NCBI GenBank assembly: GCA_031292515.1 | Contig: JARLGZ010000098.1 | Location: 1 to 64,000 of the forward strand | Reading direction: 5' to 3' | Origin: Puia sp. | GTDB taxonomy: Bacteria > Bacteroidota > Bacteroidia > Chitinophagales > Chitinophagaceae | Length of the DNA: 64,000 bases | In this document: positions 52,890-62,313 of the stretch, piece after piece | Layout: each line of letters begins with the position of its first letter | How positions within the stretch are numbered: the first letter of the stretch is position 1 | Made by a program: the position numbers and the translations under genes | The notes under the pieces: model-generated | Database searches by the model: none | What the model saw: the letters and a program-made list of their open reading frames with translations, nothing else | Told to the model about the DNA's origin: nothing

Positions 52890-54509
52890 ATGAAAATAGT
52901 TAAATACCTTTTTGCCCTCATATTTTTGGCTTACCTGGCTTCAGGTTGTAAAAAGACCCTCGAAGAGAGCCCGTATTCCTTTTATTCTCCCAATAACCTT
53001 TATAAGACGCAGGCCGATGCCGAGGCGGCAGTCACAGGCTTGTACGGTATCCTGCAAGGTTGGAGCTTTTTTAAGGCGCCCTACCTGTTTAGCGAGGATG
53101 CCGATCATGATCATATCGTCGGGCCGGTTTGGAATTTCAGCAGCCAGGGAGCGGGCGCCTATGATCAGTACTGGGGGGTGGCCAGCATGTGGCAGGGCCT
53201 GTACAATATTTCCGCACAGGTGAATACCCTCCTGGAAAAAGTCCCCGCCATTACTTTCACTTCCGATTCCATCAGGAACCGGGTAATGGGAGAAGCCTAT
53301 TTCTTCCGGGGCTGGTCGTATTTTAACCTGGTAAGACTTTGGGGTTCCGTTCCGATCCGTCTGACCGATGTCGCCATCGGCTCCGCCGATAAGGCAAAGT
53401 CCTCCGTGGCGGATGTCTACGGCCAGGTCATCTCCGATCTCTCTATGGCCGATAGTCTCCTGCCCAGGAAAAACAGCCCATTTGCCGGCTCGACGGGCTC
53501 TGTGACGCAGGGCGCTGCCAAAACCCTGCTTGCCAAGGTTTATCTGACGATGGCTTCGGGTGCTGCAAGCGGTGCGGTGACTGTCAGGGGCGGCACCGAT
53601 AACGCCTATTATACGTATGCAAAGGATGTAGTGGCGGGCTATGAGGGAATGGACAGCAAGAGCCTGTTCGCCAAAGCCAGGGACAAGGCCCTCGAAGTGA
53701 TGAACGCCGGCGACTATAACCTTGTTCCTACATATATGGGTCTCTGGGGGCGGGTGAATAAAAATAATCCCGAAATGATATGGGAATTGCAAACGCAGGA
53801 TAATACCAGCTTCGGCACGTATCTGCAATATTGGTATTCCGCTCCCTGGTATGGAGGCACTTCCTATATGTGGATGGCCCAGAACCTCTATGACAGCTAC
53901 CAGCAACAGGACCAGCGCGCGTTGAACGGGGTATTCCACCAGTATTATATGTACGGCGCGTGGATGTTTTATCCTCTTCGTGATTCTTCCTTGTATAAAT
54001 CCGTACCCGGCGGATACACCGCCCAGTTTTACACGGCATATTCGCATCCTTTCACCCAGAAATACTGGATCGGCACTTCCACTGAGATCGGCGATGCCGC
54101 CACTTCCACCAATGGTGGTCTCCGGGATGTGGATTTCCCCTTGCTTCGATATGCCGATGTATTATTGATGTATGCAGAGGCAGCCAATGAAGCCAATGGC
54201 GGACCCGGAGCAGATGCTTATGCCGCCTTGAACAAAGTACGCGAGAGAAGCAGTGAAAATGATACTTCGGGATTGGATCAGCAGCAATTCAGGTCACTGG
54301 TGCTGGAGGAAAGGGGCAAGGAGTTCTTCCAGGAGAACAACCGACGCTTCGACCTTATCCGCTGGGGCATCTTTACCCAGGTAATGAACCAGGTCGGTAC
54401 CATGGAGAATGTCATCAAGACGAGGGCTCAGAAGAACCTGCTGTTTCCGATTCCCCAGGCGGAGATGAATGCCAACAAGCTGATCGGCTCCAATAATTAT
54501 GGATGGTAG
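52890..54509 (+). CDS. SusD/RagB-family glycan-binding lipoprotein
   Basis: The 539-residue protein has a lipoprotein signal with lipobox ASGC (C20). The SusD pattern includes an N-terminal SPYSFYSPNNLYKTQADAEAAVTGLYG region and TPR-like helices with EAYFFRGWSYFNLVRLWGSVP. The C-terminal consensus RYADVLLMYAEAANE, LNKVRERS and RGKEFFQENNRRFDLIRWG is also present. It is a surface-exposed sugar-binding partner of SusC, encoded 18 bp after it. It ends 20 bp before the GH27 start. Confidence 0.95.
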   Translation: MKIVKYLFALIFLAYLASGCKKTLEESPYSFYSPNNLYKTQADAEAAVTGLYGILQGWSFFKAPYLFSEDADHDHIVGPVWNFSSQGAGAYDQYWGVASMWQGLYNISAQVNTLLEKVPAITFTSDSIRNRVMGEAYFFRGWSYFNLVRLWGSVPIRLTDVAIGSADKAKSSVADVYGQVISDLSMADSLLPRKNSPFAGSTGSVTQGAAKTLLAKVYLTMASGAASGAVTVRGGTDNAYYTYAKDVVAGYEGMDSKSLFAKARDKALEVMNAGDYNLVPTYMGLWGRVNKNNPEMIWELQTQDNTSFGTYLQYWYSAPWYGGTSYMWMAQNLYDSYQQQDQRALNGVFHQYYMYGAWMFYPLRDSSLYKSVPGGYTAQFYTAYSHPFTQKYWIGTSTEIGDAATSTNGGLRDVDFPLLRYADVLLMYAEAANEANGGPGADAYAALNKVRERSSENDTSGLDQQQFRSLVLEERGKEFFQENNRRFDLIRWGIFTQVMNQVGTMENVIKTRAQKNLLFPIPQAEMNANKLIGSNNYGW

Positions 54510-54528
54510 CAATCTAAAAACAGATAGT

Positions 54529-56487
54529 ATGAGATTCGCATTCCTCGCATTACTTTTATGCCCCTTCATGGCTTACCCCGCTACCATCTACCTGGATGAG
54601 CTGGGAACGCAGACCCTGCTCCAGGACTGGGGCGCTCCTCAAGCCAATCACTCCGTATTGGGTACCGGGCTCCAGGTTGACGGTGTGAAATATGCCCGGG
54701 GGATCGGTACCCATTCCATCAGCCGGTTTCTCCTTCGGCTGGACGGCAAAGCCACGCTTTTTTCCGGGCTTGCCGGCGCCGATGACCATAATGATTTCGG
54801 CGGCAATATGGAATTCCGGTTGTACGCGGACAAGAGGCTGATCTGGTCCAGCGGTATTCTGCACAAAGGAATGCCCGCGGCGCCTTTCCGGGTCGACTTG
54901 AAGGGTGTGCGGCAACTGGCCATGATTGTTACAGAAGGAGGCGACGGGATCATGTACGACCATGCCGACTGGCTCGACGCAAAATTTGAGACGACCGGCA
55001 GCATCGTTCCGGAACCCGTAACCCCGAAAAAAATAGAAACCCCCATGTACCTCTTAACCCCAGTCGCCTCCGATGCGCCCGCCCTTCATGGTGCGAAGGT
55101 GCTCGGGGTGCGGCCTGGCCATCCCATATTGTTCACGATTCCTGCGACCGGCAAAAGACCGATGCTCTTTTCGGCCGATCCTCTTCCCCGGGGGCTGGTC
55201 CTCGACAAAGACCGGGGGCTTATCCGGGGGACGATTGATCAGGCAGGCACCTATAATTTAGTCCTGCGGGCGGAGAACGGGCAAGGGGCTGACACCCGGC
55301 TGCTGCGGATAGAAGTGGGTGAAAGGATCTGTCTGACGCCGCCGATGGGCTGGAACAGCTGGAATTGCTGGGGACTGGAAGTCAATGAACAAAAGGTGAA
55401 GGATGCCGCCGAATGCATGGAGAAGGACCTGGCCCGGCATGGCTGGACCTATGTCAATATCGACGATGGCTGGGAAGCCGACCATCGTGCCGCCGATGGA
55501 AGCCTCGCCGGCAATTCGAAATTCCCGGACTTCAGGGGATTGTGCGATTATGTACATGGGAAGGGCCTGAAATTCGGGATCTATTCCTCTCCCGGTCCCG
55601 AGACCTGCGGCGGCCACCTGGGCAGTTATGGATATGAAGATAGGGATGCGCTCACCTGGGGTGACTGGGGGGTGGACTACCTCAAATACGATTATTGCTA
55701 TTACTCCCGGATAGCGCCTGTGCCAACGGAGCGGCTTATCCGACAGCCATATGACGTAATGAGAAAGTCTTTGGACAAAGTGGATCGTGACATCGTTTAT
55801 AGCATCGGTTTTGGAGCGCCCCGCGTCTGGTACTGGGGGCAGGAAGCAGGAGGTAACTCCTGGAGAACCACCCGCGATATCACCGATGAATGGAATGTCG
55901 TAGCCAGTATAGGTTTTTTTCAGGACGTATGCGCTCCGGTAGTCAGGCCGGGTTGCTATAACGATCCGGACATGCTGGTGGTTGGCAGGCTGGGTATGGG
56001 TTGGGGGAACCAGGTGCATGATACCCGGCTGACGGCCGACGAGCAATATGCCCATATCAGCCTCTGGTGTCTGCAGTCTGCTCCCCTGCTCATCGGTTGC
56101 GACCTCCGGGACATGGACGCATTCACACAGAACCTGCTCACCAACGACGAGGTGATAGACGTCGACCAGGATCCCCTCGTGATGCCGGTAAAAAAGATCG
56201 TTACCGATCAGGGCCAGGTCTGGTACAAATACCTGGAAGACGGTTCCGTCGCGGTGGGTCTTTTTAATGTCGACCCATACTCGATTGTTTGGGACCCGGT
56301 GGAAGGTGAAACAATACAGCGGACAAAAAAAACGATCTCCTGCCGGTTTTCCGACCTGGGTCTCACCGGCAGGTTCCGGGTCAGGGACCTATGGCGGCAA
56401 AAAGACCTGGGGATCTACGAGAAGGAATTCTCCACCGGGGTCGCGTATCACGGGGTGAGTTTTCTCAGGCTGATCCCGGAAAAATGA
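54529..56487 (+). CDS. GH27 alpha-galactosidase-like enzyme with NPCBM domain
   Basis: The 652-residue secreted enzyme (ATG at 54529, MRFAFLALLLCPFMAYP signal) has an N-terminal NPCBM carbohydrate-binding domain (about 20-150; VLGTGLQVDGVKYARGIGTH). An Ig-like linker (about 190-260) and a GH27 TIM barrel (from TPPMGWNSWNCWG) follow. The nucleophile is D388 in LKYDYC (as in human GLA Asp170), and the acid/base D450 in TTRDITDEW (as in Asp231). The YNDPDMLVVG motif is at 477-486. It should remove terminal alpha-galactose or alpha-N-acetylgalactosamine. An earlier in-frame ATG at 54499 overlaps SusD and lacks a signal, so 54529 is preferred. Confidence 0.92.
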   Translation: MRFAFLALLLCPFMAYPATIYLDELGTQTLLQDWGAPQANHSVLGTGLQVDGVKYARGIGTHSISRFLLRLDGKATLFSGLAGADDHNDFGGNMEFRLYADKRLIWSSGILHKGMPAAPFRVDLKGVRQLAMIVTEGGDGIMYDHADWLDAKFETTGSIVPEPVTPKKIETPMYLLTPVASDAPALHGAKVLGVRPGHPILFTIPATGKRPMLFSADPLPRGLVLDKDRGLIRGTIDQAGTYNLVLRAENGQGADTRLLRIEVGERICLTPPMGWNSWNCWGLEVNEQKVKDAAECMEKDLARHGWTYVNIDDGWEADHRAADGSLAGNSKFPDFRGLCDYVHGKGLKFGIYSSPGPETCGGHLGSYGYEDRDALTWGDWGVDYLKYDYCYYSRIAPVPTERLIRQPYDVMRKSLDKVDRDIVYSIGFGAPRVWYWGQEAGGNSWRTTRDITDEWNVVASIGFFQDVCAPVVRPGCYNDPDMLVVGRLGMGWGNQVHDTRLTADEQYAHISLWCLQSAPLLIGCDLRDMDAFTQNLLTNDEVIDVDQDPLVMPVKKIVTDQGQVWYKYLEDGSVAVGLFNVDPYSIVWDPVEGETIQRTKKTISCRFSDLGLTGRFRVRDLWRQKDLGIYEKEFSTGVAYHGVSFLRLIPEK

Positions 56488-56529
56488 AAGCTCCGGCAGC
56501 GATATCTTTGAACTGAAAAAAACAAAAAT

Positions 56530-57588
56530 ATGAACAGGCGTAATTTTTTGAGATACGGAGGATTGGGCTCCGCAGGCATGCTGATCGGCGGTCGACTGCA
56601 GGCACAGGCGCTCGATGCCGCCCGCAAAAACCCTAAGATAAAGCCTATCGCCGGCTCCTGGTTCGAATTCCAGCATCTTAACACGGAAGAAGGACTGTAT
56701 TGGGACCCGGCATTGAAAAACTTTACTACGGAGCAATGGAAGGAAAAAGTCAGGGAGATAAAAGGCATCGGGATGGAATACCTCGTGCTGATGGGTATTG
56801 CGGCCTTCGGCAAGGCCTTCTATCCGACTAAACTGGCGCCGCCATTCGGGCTGGCCTGTGAAGATCCCCTGGAAGCCGTTCTGTCGGCAGCGGACGAGGT
56901 AGGGATCAAGTTCTTTGTCAGCAACGATTTCTGGGGCGATGGCCGCAACGCGGAGAAGATGATGCAGGATCCCGCGATCAGAAAAACAAGGGCCATGGCG
57001 ATGGAAGAAGTTGCCGCCCGCTATGGTCATCATGCCAGCTTTTACGGGTGGTATTTTCCCAACGAGGCTTACCTGCATCCCTACCTCGACGAGTTCTTCA
57101 TCGACTACGTCAATGATTGCGCCCGTATGGCGAAGTCTCTTACCCCTCACTGCGTGAACCTGGTGGCGCCCTATAATATCAAAGCCGAAAGGGCGGATGA
57201 CGGATATGTCCGCCAACTGGAGCGAATGAACATCGAGATAGTGGCCTACCAGGACGGGGTAGGCGTGAACTCGACAAAACTGGGCGAGCCGGCAAAATAT
57301 TTCGAACACCTCTTCGAGGCGCACCGGAAAGCCGGCAGGGCGAGGATATGGGCGGATATGGAGTTGTTCTATTTTGAAGATAAGACCAAGGGGAACCTCC
57401 TGCCGGCCGATTTCGATACACGCATCCTCCGGCAAATGGAAGACCTGTCCCCTTTTGTCGACAAGATACTTTGTTATCAATACATAGGGATCATGAACAA
57501 GCCGGATTCCGGCGCTTTCGCGGGAACAAAGGAATCGACCAGGCTTTACCGTCAATACAAACACTGGGTGGACCGATATGAAGGATGA
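56530..57588 (+). CDS. DUF4434 putative glycosidase-like protein with Tat-type signal
   Basis: The 352-residue protein has a twin-Arg N-terminus (NRRNFLRYGGLGSAG) and resembles DUF4434 TIM-barrel proteins, thought to be glycoside-hydrolase-like. Shared landmarks are the W-x-E-F-Q segment near 40, the FYGWYFPNEAY strand end with Glu and the later YQDGVGV segment. It resembles the N-terminal half of the DUF4434-GDPD fusion downstream. No catalytic pair has been established for the family, so the function is inferred. It lies in the sugar locus between GH27 and the esterase, 42 bp after the former. Confidence 0.72.
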   Translation: MNRRNFLRYGGLGSAGMLIGGRLQAQALDAARKNPKIKPIAGSWFEFQHLNTEEGLYWDPALKNFTTEQWKEKVREIKGIGMEYLVLMGIAAFGKAFYPTKLAPPFGLACEDPLEAVLSAADEVGIKFFVSNDFWGDGRNAEKMMQDPAIRKTRAMAMEEVAARYGHHASFYGWYFPNEAYLHPYLDEFFIDYVNDCARMAKSLTPHCVNLVAPYNIKAERADDGYVRQLERMNIEIVAYQDGVGVNSTKLGEPAKYFEHLFEAHRKAGRARIWADMELFYFEDKTKGNLLPADFDTRILRQMEDLSPFVDKILCYQYIGIMNKPDSGAFAGTKESTRLYRQYKHWVDRYEG

Positions 57589-57589
57589 A

Positions 57590-58990
57590 ATGAAAAGAAC
57601 GTCGATATTGTTTTTTTTGATAGGGCTGTATGCCGCGCCTCGAAGCTTTGCGCAGCCGGATTTCCGTCTGCCTGCCATCATCGGGGATCATGCGGTCCTG
57701 CAGCAGTCGGCCGATGTGAGGCTATGGGGCTGGTGCCCCGCCGTCTGGACCATGAAGATTGTCTGCGGCTGGAATCCCAACGATACGGTCTATACTATCC
57801 CGGGCAGGAACAATGCCTGGACAGCTACGGTGAAAACGCCGGCCGCCGGCGGTCCTTATACGATACGCTTTATCGGGGACAAGGAGACGAAAGAGATCCG
57901 GGACGTACTCATCGGGGAGGTCTGGCTTTGCTCAGGACAGTCCAACATGGAATATAGCGTTAAATGGGGCGTTTCCGATGCGGGGGATGCTTTGAAACAA
58001 CCTGCCAACCGGCAGATCCGCTTCTTCCAGCCGGCGCATGCGTATGCGGATTATCCGCAGGACGACTGCAAGGGCGAATGGAAACTTTGCGATACGGCTT
58101 CGATCAGGGACTTCAGTGCCGTAGCCTATTTTTTCGGTCGCAGCATCAACGGCCACCTGCAGGTTCCCGTGGGCCTCATCGGTTCGTATTGGGGCGGCAC
58201 AGCCGTACAACCCTGGACGCCGCGGAAAGTATATGAAGAAGATACCGCCCTCGCCGGATTGGCGGGACATATCCAGCCTGGCTGGGCGCCCGTTGCGGGC
58301 AGCGTGATTTACAACGCCATGATCCATCCTCTTACTCGCTATCGCCTGGCGGGAGTCATTTGGTACCAGGGAGAATCCAATAACGGGGAACCCGCGGACT
58401 ATGGCCGGCTTTTTTCCGGGATGATCGGAGGCTGGCGGGTGGCTTTTCAACAGAACCTTCCCTTCTATTATGTTCAGATAGCGCCCTGGGATGGTTATTC
58501 AGGTATCAATGGGGCACTCTTGCGCGAGCAACAGGAGGCTGTGCTTGGGATGCAGCCGCATACCGCCATGGCAGCGATCGGAGACCTGGTCACCGATGTA
58601 AGGGAATTGCATCCGGCGGCGAAGCGGCGGGTGGGGGAGAGGCTGGCCAATCTCGCCCTGAAGGAACACTATGGTATCGATGAAATACAGCCGTACTTCC
58701 CGAAATTTTCCAATTGGAAAATGCGGCGCGGGAATGCTGTCATTACCATCTCTTCCATAGGCAGGCTGGTGCACAGCGGCAAAGAGATCACCGGCTTTCA
58801 GTTGGCAGGCGTCGACAGCGTATTCTACCCGGCCATCGCCCGTGAGGAGAGCGACGGGACCATCATTCTCAAATCTCACAAGGTGGGCATTCCAATAGCT
58901 GTCCGATATTGCTTCACCAATGAGGGCAGCCCCGGCTTATATGATACCAACGGCTTGCCATTGCTGCCATTCCGGACGGATAAATGGTAA
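57590..58990 (+). CDS. Sialate O-acetylesterase-like SGNH esterase
   Basis: The 466-residue exported enzyme (signal about 1-22) has the sialate O-acetylesterase pattern. The nucleophile Ser is in WLCSGQSNMEY (S118), the conserved GVIWYQGESN block carries Gly and Asn, and a C-terminal DVRELHPAAKRRVGERLA provides the Asp/His. It would remove O-acetyl groups from sialic acid or acetylated plant or host glycans. I use the ATG at 57590, 1 bp after the previous stop; an ATG at 57578 would overlap it by 11 bp. Such esterases often precede glycosidases in PULs. Confidence 0.86.
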   Translation: MKRTSILFFLIGLYAAPRSFAQPDFRLPAIIGDHAVLQQSADVRLWGWCPAVWTMKIVCGWNPNDTVYTIPGRNNAWTATVKTPAAGGPYTIRFIGDKETKEIRDVLIGEVWLCSGQSNMEYSVKWGVSDAGDALKQPANRQIRFFQPAHAYADYPQDDCKGEWKLCDTASIRDFSAVAYFFGRSINGHLQVPVGLIGSYWGGTAVQPWTPRKVYEEDTALAGLAGHIQPGWAPVAGSVIYNAMIHPLTRYRLAGVIWYQGESNNGEPADYGRLFSGMIGGWRVAFQQNLPFYYVQIAPWDGYSGINGALLREQQEAVLGMQPHTAMAAIGDLVTDVRELHPAAKRRVGERLANLALKEHYGIDEIQPYFPKFSNWKMRRGNAVITISSIGRLVHSGKEITGFQLAGVDSVFYPAIAREESDGTIILKSHKVGIPIAVRYCFTNEGSPGLYDTNGLPLLPFRTDKW

Positions 58991-59049
58991 TTCTTTTCTG
59001 AAGATCGGGGTATACCCAAACAAATGCAAAGGAATCTAAAAGAAATACA

Positions 59050-61161
59050 TTGAAAATCAGCAATCGACTTTATACACCGGGAGCGGCGCTCTTTATTTGG
59101 CAGCTTTTCCTATCAATGAATTTCCTATCAATGAATGGCTTTTCACAGACGGCGCCGGTGGACGTTGGCCCGGCCTCCAGCTCCCCGACTTCTTCTTCCT
59201 GGCCGACTGCAGACGGCACGTTCATCCAGTCGGGTCTGGTGGCCCATTGGGATGACCGGCAATGGCAGCGGGAATTGCAAGCGCTAAAAGGGCTCGGTAT
59301 GCACTATATCATTCTTGCTCCTGTTCTTAATACGGGTCCGGGCAACGTTTCAACGACGCTTTATCCTTCCGGGCTGCCGGGCGTGAGGCAGGAATATCCT
59401 TCCGACCTGGTGGACAACTGTCTTCGTAACGCGGAAAAGGCGGGTTTCAAGGTTTTTTTAGGACTCAATTTGAACGAGCGGTGGTGGGCAGCCGATTTTT
59501 CAGCTGACTGGCTTTACGGACAAATGGAGACCGGTAATAAGGTTGCCGACGAACTGGTGAAAAAGTATAAGAAGCGGTACAGGAATGCTTTTTATGGTTG
59601 GTACTGGGTTTGGGAGGTAGATAATCTCCATACGAAGACGGAAAATGTCCAGGATGCACTCGCAAAAGCGCTGAATATTAATCTGGACCATCTGCATTTA
59701 TTGACACCCTCGATGCCCTTCATGTTGTGTCCCTTCATGAATTTCAGGGTGGGGACGGCCCGCGAATACCAGCAGATGTGGACGCATGTCTTTGCCCGCG
59801 CTCATTTTAAGCCCGGCGACATCTTCGCCCCGCAAGATGGAATCGGAGCGGGGGGACTGCAACTGGACAAGATTCAGGAATGGTATACGGCGTTGAAAGA
59901 AGCTGTCTGCACGAAGCCGGGTTTGCTTTTCTGGTCGGATGCGGAAACCTTTGACCAGCGATTCTGGACCATCGCTCCGCTGGATCGGTTCATACAGCAA
60001 ATGGAGCTGGTCCGTCCCTATGTCAGCAATATCATCAGTTTTGCCTATAGCCACTATTATAGCCCTTTCAAGGTTAACCGCGGATATCACGAAGCTTATT
60101 TAAAATATGTGCGCACAGGCGCGCTTCCCGTATTGCCAGTGCCTGACCCCGTGGATTCGCTGAACATCCGTTCGGACGACGGGCGTATACCCGCAGTGGC
60201 CTGGCAAGCCCCTTTACAGACAAGCGGGATTGCGGGATTTTATATCTTCCGGGACGGAGTATTGGTGGGCAATAACCAATACAGTAAGGAAGGTCAGTGT
60301 AAGACCTCCTATACGGAGCAGCGGGGCTTGCCGCCGGGGATCTATCGCTATGCGGTTTGCTCCTATACCTTTACAGGCCTTGTCTCGGAGAGGAAGGAAC
60401 GGGACTGGCAGCTTGCTCCGGCCGGCACAGCCGCTGGTAAAGACGGGTTCATTCACAACGGTGTGATCGCCCACCGCGGCGCCTGGAAGAACCATGGGGT
60501 GAGCGAAAATTCGATCGGCTCGCTAAAAAATGCAATCATGCTGGGCTGTGAGGGATCGGAGTTTGATGTGTGGATGTCCGCTGACAGCGGGGTGATCATC
60601 TCGCACGATCCGGTCATCGGCGGGAAGCGGATTGAAACGACTTCCAGCGCCGAGCTGGAGAAGGTCGCTTTGCTGAACAATGATTTTGTGCCCACCCTGC
60701 AGCAGTACCTGAATATCATAAAGACCCAGCACAGGACCAGGTTATTCCTGGAGATCAAATCTTCGCTCATCAGCCAGGAGAGGTCGCTGGCCCTGACGGA
60801 CAGAGTCGTACGCATGGTCCGCGAATCCGGGGCCCGGGACTGGGTCGACTACATCAGTTTCAACTACGGAGTTTTGTCCCGAATAAAGGAGCTGGATCCC
60901 GAAGCCGGGACGGCCTACCTCACCGGGGACAAGAAGGTGGAAGAACTGGAATCAGGAAACGGGAGTAATGTCGATTACCCATTCTATTCCTTTCATGCTG
61001 ATACCGCGCTTACCAGGAATGCCCACCATGCCGGGCTTAGCGTCAATGTATGGACGGTCGATAGTCGGGAGGAGATGCAGTTCCTGCTGAAGCAAGGCGT
61101 TGACAGGATCACAACCAATGAACCGGAGATGTTGCTGGACATGCTCCATAAGTCGAACTAA
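59050..61161 (+). CDS. DUF4434-GDPD fusion enzyme
   Basis: The 703-residue exported protein starts at a TTG (59050-59052) with a signal peptide containing a perfect 15-bp repeat (LSMNFLSMN). A DUF4434 domain (about 50-370) is followed by an FN3-like linker (about 375-455) and a glycerophosphodiester phosphodiesterase domain (about 470-700). The latter carries HRGAWKNHGVSEN, EFDVWMSADSGVIISHD and TTNEP with the family's His and acidic metal ligands. The combination suggests a periplasmic enzyme that trims a glycan and cuts a phosphodiester in the same substrate. It is 59 bp after the esterase and 20 bp before the kinase. Confidence 0.82.
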   Translation: MKISNRLYTPGAALFIWQLFLSMNFLSMNGFSQTAPVDVGPASSSPTSSSWPTADGTFIQSGLVAHWDDRQWQRELQALKGLGMHYIILAPVLNTGPGNVSTTLYPSGLPGVRQEYPSDLVDNCLRNAEKAGFKVFLGLNLNERWWAADFSADWLYGQMETGNKVADELVKKYKKRYRNAFYGWYWVWEVDNLHTKTENVQDALAKALNINLDHLHLLTPSMPFMLCPFMNFRVGTAREYQQMWTHVFARAHFKPGDIFAPQDGIGAGGLQLDKIQEWYTALKEAVCTKPGLLFWSDAETFDQRFWTIAPLDRFIQQMELVRPYVSNIISFAYSHYYSPFKVNRGYHEAYLKYVRTGALPVLPVPDPVDSLNIRSDDGRIPAVAWQAPLQTSGIAGFYIFRDGVLVGNNQYSKEGQCKTSYTEQRGLPPGIYRYAVCSYTFTGLVSERKERDWQLAPAGTAAGKDGFIHNGVIAHRGAWKNHGVSENSIGSLKNAIMLGCEGSEFDVWMSADSGVIISHDPVIGGKRIETTSSAELEKVALLNNDFVPTLQQYLNIIKTQHRTRLFLEIKSSLISQERSLALTDRVVRMVRESGARDWVDYISFNYGVLSRIKELDPEAGTAYLTGDKKVEELESGNGSNVDYPFYSFHADTALTRNAHHAGLSVNVWTVDSREEMQFLLKQGVDRITTNEPEMLLDMLHKSN
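59106..59135. repeat. Perfect 15-bp tandem duplication in a signal peptide
   Basis: TTTCCTATCAATGAA occurs twice head to tail (59106-59120 and 59121-59135), encoding FLSMN twice in the signal region of the DUF4434-GDPD protein. Loss or gain of a copy would keep the frame and change the signal length by five residues. Confidence 0.8.
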
Positions 61162-61181
61162 ACGTTCTCAATTTTGCACAT

Positions 61182-62159
61182 ATGAAAAATACAGGTAGCA
61201 GGGACGAAAGGAACAGGATATTGGTCATCGGCAGCAGCAATACCGATATGGTAGTTACAACCGATCACCTGCCTGCCCCGGGAGAGACTCTGTTAGGGAA
61301 TAGCTTTTTTATGTCGGGTGGAGGTAAAGGCGCAAACCAGGCGGTTGCAGCGGCCAGGCTGGGGGCGTCCGTTTCGTTGATCTGCAAGGTTGGAGATGAT
61401 GTATTTGGACGACAGGCCATGAACCTGTTCGCGAAGGAAGGCATCGATATCAGTCAGGTGCTTACCGATCCGGCGCATCCATCGGGTGTTGCGCTGATCA
61501 CGGTGGATGCACGGGGTGAAAATTGCATCGCTGTAGCGCCGGGGGCCAACGCCTGCCTATTGCCCGGGGATTTGACGGAAGCCGGGCGGCCTATCGCCGA
61601 ATGCGATATTGTGCTGATGCAACTGGAGATTCCGCTTGAAACGGTAGCTTATTTGTCGGAACTTGCTTTCCGCATGGGCAAGCGAGTGATCCTCAATCCC
61701 GCGCCGGCATGTCCCTTATCCGGGGAAATTCTCCGGTATATTTCACTGATCACGCCTAACGAAACCGAAGCCGCGTTGATCTCCGGGGTGAGCATTACCG
61801 ACGGGGAATCCGCCCGGGAAGCAGCCAGAAAGATAGCCGGCATGGGTATCCCGGAGGTCATTATCACCAGGGGTGGGAAGGGGGTGCTGATATTAAGCGG
61901 AGGGTGTTTCGTGGATATCCCCGCCTTTCCCGTGGAGGTGTTGGATACCACCGCCGCTGGCGATGTCTTCAACGGGGCTTTGGCGCTGGCAGTGGCAGGC
62001 GGGCTTGGCCTGTCGGACGCAGCGCGCTTCGGCGCAGCGGCGGCGGCCCTGTCGGTGACCCGAAAAGGAGCGCAAACTTCGGCGCCGTATCTCCACGAGT
62101 TGGATGAACTGCTGGGTATGAGTTGTGGAAGTGAGCAAGATGGACAAAGGAATGAATAA
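61182..62159 (+). CDS. Ribokinase-like PfkB-family sugar kinase
   Basis: The 325-residue cytoplasmic enzyme has the PfkB signatures: GSSNTDMVV near the start, GGGKGANQAVAAARLGA (substrate site), NPAPACPL, ITPNETEA and the C-terminal DTTAAGDVFNGAL with the anion-hole Gly and catalytic base D261. It resembles ribokinase most, so a symbol such as rbsK would be plausible, but the natural sugar in this locus could be another ketose or pentose. It phosphorylates an imported sugar with ATP. It is 20 bp after the fusion enzyme and ends 154 bp before the transporter gene. Confidence 0.88.
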   Translation: MKNTGSRDERNRILVIGSSNTDMVVTTDHLPAPGETLLGNSFFMSGGGKGANQAVAAARLGASVSLICKVGDDVFGRQAMNLFAKEGIDISQVLTDPAHPSGVALITVDARGENCIAVAPGANACLLPGDLTEAGRPIAECDIVLMQLEIPLETVAYLSELAFRMGKRVILNPAPACPLSGEILRYISLITPNETEAALISGVSITDGESAREAARKIAGMGIPEVIITRGGKGVLILSGGCFVDIPAFPVEVLDTTAAGDVFNGALALAVAGGLGLSDAARFGAAAAALSVTRKGAQTSAPYLHELDELLGMSCGSEQDGQRNE

Positions 62160-62313
62160 AAATAGCTCCACTGTCCCTGTCTTCACCGATCTGTGTAACG
62201 ACATGGAAATTATGCTGACATATACATGTATTGCAATTTGAGATCCTTACCCATGGTGTGTTCTTATTGCGGGGGTCAAAAAAGAGGCGAAACCTATAAA
62301 TCCATCGTACAAT

